Assembly (NCBI RefSeq): GCF_011612585.1
Contig: NZ_CP050133.1
Coordinates: forward strand, 1,240,001 to 1,304,000
DNA from: Streptococcus cristatus ATCC 51100
GTDB lineage: Bacteria > Bacillota > Bacilli > Lactobacillales > Streptococcaceae
Direction of reading: 5' to 3'
Length of the DNA stretch: 64,000 bases
In this document: in pieces, positions 60,959-64,000 of the stretch
Layout: each line of letters starts with the position of its first letter
Numbering within the stretch: the stretch's first letter is position 1
Notes under the pieces: model-generated
The model's database searches: none
Seen by the model: the letters and a program-made list of their open reading frames with translations, nothing else
Told to the model about the DNA's origin: nothing
Made by a program: the position numbers and the translations under genes

Positions 60959-61099
60959 GGCCACTGGACCTTAAATTAAAAGAAAACTCGCTTAAGCGAG
61001 TTTTTATCCGCAACCTAAAACAGTCCTCAGGACCTTTGGATTAAGGAGAACTCGCAAAAGCGAGTTTTTTATCCGCAGATTAAAAAGGTCCGCTGGACC
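60959..61099. repeat. Tandem 64-65 bp repeat with hairpins downstream of sufB
   Basis: Two full units and one partial unit. Each starts with a near-palindrome (GGCCACTGGACC 60959, GTCCTCAGGACC 61023, GTCCGCTGGACC 61088), then a hairpin ACTCGC-4 nt-GCGAGT followed by T5-6 and ATCCGCA. On the minus strand the GGTCCAGCGGACC stem followed by TTTTTAATC, just behind sufB, is a terminator. The plus-strand hairpins could also terminate. Confidence 0.8.
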
Positions 61100-61102
61100 C
61101 TT

Positions 61103-62485
61103 TTAACCAACTGAGCCTTCCATACTCATGTTGATGAGTTGGTTGAGTTCGACGGCGTATTCCATTGGTAGTTCTTTGGTAATGGGTTCCATAAATCCGT
61201 TGATAATCATAGCTGTGGCTTCTTCTTCGCTGATTCCTCGACTCATCAGGTAGTAGAGCTGATCCTCAGACACTTTGGAAACCTTGGCTTCATGTTCTAG
61301 CGCGACGTTGGAATTATGGATTTCATTAAAAGGAATGGTATCGGAACTAGACTCACCATCCATCAGAATGGTATCGCACTCGATATGCGATTTAGAGCCA
61401 GCGCTATTCTTGCCAAAGCGAACCTGACCACGATAGTCGGTCTTGCCGCCATCCTTAGCCACTGATTTAGAAATTAAGGTACTGGAAGTCTTGGGCGCAT
61501 TATGAAAAACCTTACAACCCGCATCTAAGTGCTGACCATAGTTGGCAAAAGACATGGATAAAACAGAAGTCCGTGCATTGCGGCCATTAAGAATGCTACA
61601 GGGATATTTCATATTAACCTTGCTGCCTAAGTTCCCATCAATCCACTCTAAGGTGCCGCCTTCTTCAACAATCCCCCGCTCCGTTACGAGGTTATAGACA
61701 TTGTCAGACCAATTTTGAATGGTCGTATAGCGGAAAAAGGCATCCTTTTTGACAATGATTTCGACATTTGCCGCATGAAGACTATTGCTTGTGTAAGTTG
61801 GTGCTGTACAGCCCTCAATGTACTGGATAGAACCACCCTCCTCGATAATCATCAAGGAACGCTCAAACTGGCCGGCATTTTCACCATTGATACGGAAATA
61901 AGTCTGAACAGGAACTTGGCACTGCACATTCTTGGGCACATAGATAAAAGTTCCGCCGGACCAAACCGCACTATTAAGAGCTGAAAATTTATGCTCAGCA
62001 TTTGAAATCACAGTACCAAAATACTGCTTGACCAAGTCCGGATATTCCTGCACAGCCGTATCCGTATCAGTAAAGAGAATCCCCAACTTGGCAAATTCTT
62101 CCTTCATATTGTGGTAAACCACTTCCGATTCGTACTGGGCCACAGCTCCAGACAGAAACTGCTTCTCAGCTTCTGGAATTCCCAAGCGGTCAAAGGTTTT
62201 CTTAATCTCCTCTGGAACTTCATCCCAACTGCGAGCCCGATCTCCGCTTATTTTCTGATAGTAGATAATATCATCAAAGCGAATACCTGATAAATCTGGT
62301 CCAAAGTCGGGCATGGGTAGCTTATGAAAAAGTTCCAAAGAGCGGAGGCGATAGTCCAGCATCCACTGGGGCTCATTCTTGATTTCTGAGATTTCTCGAA
62401 CAACTTCTTCTGTCAGGCCTTTACCAGTTGAAAAGAGTGGCTTTACATCATCATGGAAGCCAAAGGCATAGTCGCGTTCTTTCAT
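61103..62485 (-). CDS. sufB: SufB-family Fe-S cluster scaffold protein, stand-alone
   Basis: A 460-residue Suf[76 protein letters not shown] with the candidate scaffold cysteine, [24 protein letters not shown], and an EGSVG end. It lacks the usual N-terminal 10 or so residues. SufB normally works with SufC and SufD and sits at the end of sufCDSUB in streptococci. Here it is alone, with a good promoter (CTGACA, 17 bp, TATAAT) and a repeat-type terminator, so it may be a second copy. AAGGAGG precedes the ATG. Confidence 0.9.
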   Translation of the reverse strand: MKERDYAFGFHDDVKPLFSTGKGLTEEVVREISEIKNEPQWMLDYRLRSLELFHKLPMPDFGPDLSGIRFDDIIYYQKISGDRARSWDEVPEEIKKTFDRLGIPEAEKQFLSGAVAQYESEVVYHNMKEEFAKLGILFTDTDTAVQEYPDLVKQYFGTVISNAEHKFSALNSAVWSGGTFIYVPKNVQCQVPVQTYFRINGENAGQFERSLMIIEEGGSIQYIEGCTAPTYTSNSLHAANVEIIVKKDAFFRYTTIQNWSDNVYNLVTERGIVEEGGTLEWIDGNLGSKVNMKYPCSILNGRNARTSVLSMSFANYGQHLDAGCKVFHNAPKTSSTLISKSVAKDGGKTDYRGQVRFGKNSAGSKSHIECDTILMDGESSSDTIPFNEIHNSNVALEHEAKVSKVSEDQLYYLMSRGISEEEATAMIINGFMEPITKELPMEYAVELNQLINMSMEGSVG

Positions 62486-62524
62486 AGGAACTCCTCCTTT
62501 ATCTAAGGGATAACGCTTACCTAT

Positions 62525-62553
62525 ATTATACTCCTAATCATGAGAATTGTCAG
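62525..62553 (-). promoter_or_regulatory. Promoter of the stand-alone sufB
   Basis: CTGACA (62553-62548), 17-bp spacer, TATAAT (62530-62525) on the minus strand. Confidence 0.75.
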
Positions 62554-62571
62554 AAAATAATACTTTAACAA

Positions 62572-62596
62572 AAGAAAAACGGCCACAGCCGCTCTC
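62572..62596 (-). terminator. Probable terminator after the flavodoxin gene
   Basis: Minus-strand GCGGCTGTGGCCG hairpin followed by TTTTTCTTTTG. The stem is short (4-5 bp, GC-rich). Confidence 0.5.
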
Positions 62597-62607
62597 CATA
62601 TGTCATT

Positions 62608-63048
62608 TTAAACATTACTTACCAACTCTTCCGCAAATGCTTCCAAGCGCTCGATATCATCTTCTTCTGCAGAAAGATCTACTTTGACACATTCTGAACC
62701 TTTCACTGCTCCTGTAGCCGCAAAAACAGCATCAAAGTCATCAACAGCCTTGCAGAATTCGTCATAAAAAGTATCGCCTGAACCGACCACTCCGTAGACC
62801 TTGCCGGACAAATCCAAACCAGATAAGTCTTCGTAAAAGTCCATCATCTCATCCGGCAGCTCACCGTCACCGTAGGTATAGGTCGCTACAATCGTAATAT
62901 CCGCTTCCAAGAAATCTTCTGCATCGACAGTGGTACACTCGTCCACTTCAACTTCTACATCTAGTTCTCTTAGCTTATCCGCCACAATATCGGCAATTTC
63001 CTCGGTGTTTCCAGTCATACTGGCAAATACAATTTTCGCTAAGGTCAT
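62608..63048 (-). CDS. fld: Flavodoxin
   Basis: A 146-residue short-chain flavodoxin: TLAKIVFASMTGNTEEIADI (FMN phosphate loop TGNTEE), ATYTYGDGELPDEMMDFY, and GVVGSGDTFYDEFCKAVDDF. It carries electrons in the cytosol. GGAGGG precedes the ATG at 63048; the upstream ten codons belong to the leader. The flavodoxin gene next to a DHH phosphodiesterase gene is conserved order in streptococci. Confidence 0.93.
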   Translation of the reverse strand: MTLAKIVFASMTGNTEEIADIVADKLRELDVEVEVDECTTVDAEDFLEADITIVATYTYGDGELPDEMMDFYEDLSGLDLSGKVYGVVGSGDTFYDEFCKAVDDFDAVFAATGAVKGSECVKVDLSAEEDDIERLEAFAEELVSNV

Positions 63049-63117
63049 AGTTCCCTCCAAATTATAATCTTCATTCATTATAACACATCTTTTTTATTTT
63101 AAAAATAAAAATTCTTG

Positions 63118-63126
63118 TGCTACAAT
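63118..63126 (+). promoter_or_regulatory. Extended -10 promoter of the DHH phosphodiesterase gene
   Basis: TG-C-TACAAT, 28 nt before the ATG. Confidence 0.6.
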
Positions 63127-63153
63127 AACTAGAGAAAGTTTAAGAGGTTTACA

Positions 63154-64000
63154 ATGAGTATCTATAGTAAAATTCTGAAAAAAATGAAGGAATACGATAA
63201 AATTATCATCCACCGCCACATGCGCCCTGACCCAGATGCAATTGGCAGTCAAGTCGGCTTACAAAAACTTCTCCAGCTCAACTTTCCTGAAAAATCCATC
63301 AAAGTAACAGGTTACGACGAGCCTAGTCTTACTTGGCTAGCAAAGATGGATGAGGTGACAGATGCGGACTATGAGCAGGCCTTAGTAATCGTATGCGATA
63401 CAGCCAACACTCCCCGCATTGATGATCAGCGCTACAGTACAGGCGACTTTTTGATTAAAATCGACCATCATCCCAACGATGATGCCTACGGAGATTTGCT
63501 GCTGGTTGATACTGATGCTAGTAGCACAAGCGAAATTATTGCTCTTTTCGCCTTCGAAAATCACTTAGAAGTAAATGACTATATCGCTAAACTTCTTTAT
63601 GCTGGCATTGTTGGGGATACAGGGCGCTTCCTCTATCCAGCGACTACTGCACGCACATTTGAGGTAGCTGGCAAACTTCGCCAATACGCTTTTAATTTTT
63701 CAGAGCTTTCTCGAAAAATGGACTCCATCACACATCAAGTTGCCAAACTGCAAGGTTATGTTTATGATAATTTAGAAATTGATGAGAATGGTGCTGCACG
63801 CGTTATCCTATCTCAGCAATTATTGAAAGAAAATCAGCTGACGGATGCTGATACTTCAGCTATTGTAGCTGCACCCGGACGAATCGAAGATGTCCAGATG
63901 TGGGCCATCTTTGTCGAACAGCCTGACGGCCATTATCGTGTGCGGATGCGCAGTAAATTTACTCCAATCAATGAAATTGCCAAGCAACACAACGGCGGCG
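63154..64000 (+). CDS. pde2: DHH/DHHA1 phosphodiesterase (NrnA/Pde2-like), cut by the window end
   Basis: At least 282 residues are visible. The DHH domain has IIIHRHMRPDPDAIGSQVG (metal site DPDA), VCDTANTPRID, the DHH motif IKIDHHPND, and GDTGRFLYP. The DHHA1 part begins later. It matches pneumococcal Pde2 and B. subtilis NrnA, which degrade pApA from cyclic di-AMP and short oligoribonucleotides. AAGAGG precedes the ATG. Divergent from the flavodoxin gene. Confidence 0.9.
   Translation, partial: MSIYSKILKKMKEYDKIIIHRHMRPDPDAIGSQVGLQKLLQLNFPEKSIKVTGYDEPSLTWLAKMDEVTDADYEQALVIVCDTANTPRIDDQRYSTGDFLIKIDHHPNDDAYGDLLLVDTDASSTSEIIALFAFENHLEVNDYIAKLLYAGIVGDTGRFLYPATTARTFEVAGKLRQYAFNFSELSRKMDSITHQVAKLQGYVYDNLEIDENGAARVILSQQLLKENQLTDADTSAIVAAPGRIEDVQMWAIFVEQPDGHYRVRMRSKFTPINEIAKQHNGG

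Noticed and set aside
60884..60960. Fluoride riboswitch before the crcB genes
   Set aside because: The leader is short and lacks the conserved fluoride aptamer, and chorismate mutase is first in the unit.

Overview
The window is Streptococcus chromosome, most likely from the oral sanguinis/gordonii/cristatus group. The call rests on gene order and family (rgp rhamnose cell-wall polysaccharide locus, spxR, comEB, streptococcal-type map, mntE, the block rplS-crcB-crcB-chorismate mutase-flavodoxin-DHH phosphodiesterase), on moderately low GC, on strong AGGAGG ribosome sites and on many TGnTATAAT extended -10 promoters. No species call is possible from sequence reading alone.

Layout. 1-7 kb: shikimate genes aroE/aroD behind an rRNA methyltransferase, an LtaS-family enzyme and a cytosolic pullulanase. 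7-24 kb: mostly minus-strand housekeeping genes (dgkB, ligA, a QueT transporter behind a preQ1-II riboswitch, a MarR unit with a perfect operator palindrome, two paralogous membrane proteins of unknown function, map, spxR, murA, metK, comEB, infC-rpmI-rplT with an L20-type attenuator, cmk). 24-47 kb: the rhamnan locus in three transcription units: rgpA-B-C-D-F plus a GacH-like glycerol-phosphate transferase; a flippase and glycosyltransferase unit containing a GacI/GacJ-like pair and a 977-residue three-module transferase; and rmlD next to a GtrB-like transferase and a polytopic partner. 46-54 kb: metY, nudix, pcrA, mntE and an amino-acid ABC transporter.

About 54.3-59.3 kb is a degenerate integrated element placed against the 3' end of tRNA-Arg(CCT), just downstream of rplS. 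It carries a tyrosine integrase broken by two frameshifts, a cleavable CI/LexA-like repressor with its own operators, a DUF4145 protein, several tiny ORFs and two unusual modules. The first is a lone, intact 36-nt type II-A CRISPR repeat, with no array or cas gene nearby, lying in a short transcript that has its own promoter, direct-repeat operators and terminator. The second is an Abi_2/AbiF-type protein with a HEPN RNase motif (RxxxxH), preceded by its own promoter, a compact hairpin RNA of about 80 nt and a 16-bp terminator whose 3' arm is the ribosome site and whose U-tract contains the TTG start codon. The first looks like a crRNA mimic (an RNA anti-CRISPR or guide-like RNA); the second looks like an RNA-antitoxin/toxin pair laid out like type III systems.

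59.3-64 kb returns to conserved order (rplS, paired crcB, chorismate mutase, flavodoxin, DHH phosphodiesterase), interrupted by a lone sufB with its own promoter, flanked on one side by a 64-65 bp tandem repeat.

A further theme is that several genes (the rRNA methyltransferase, gtrA, ferredoxin and perhaps ligA) have a -10 box only 6-7 nt before the best ATG and no Shine-Dalgarno sequence, which predicts leaderless mRNAs.
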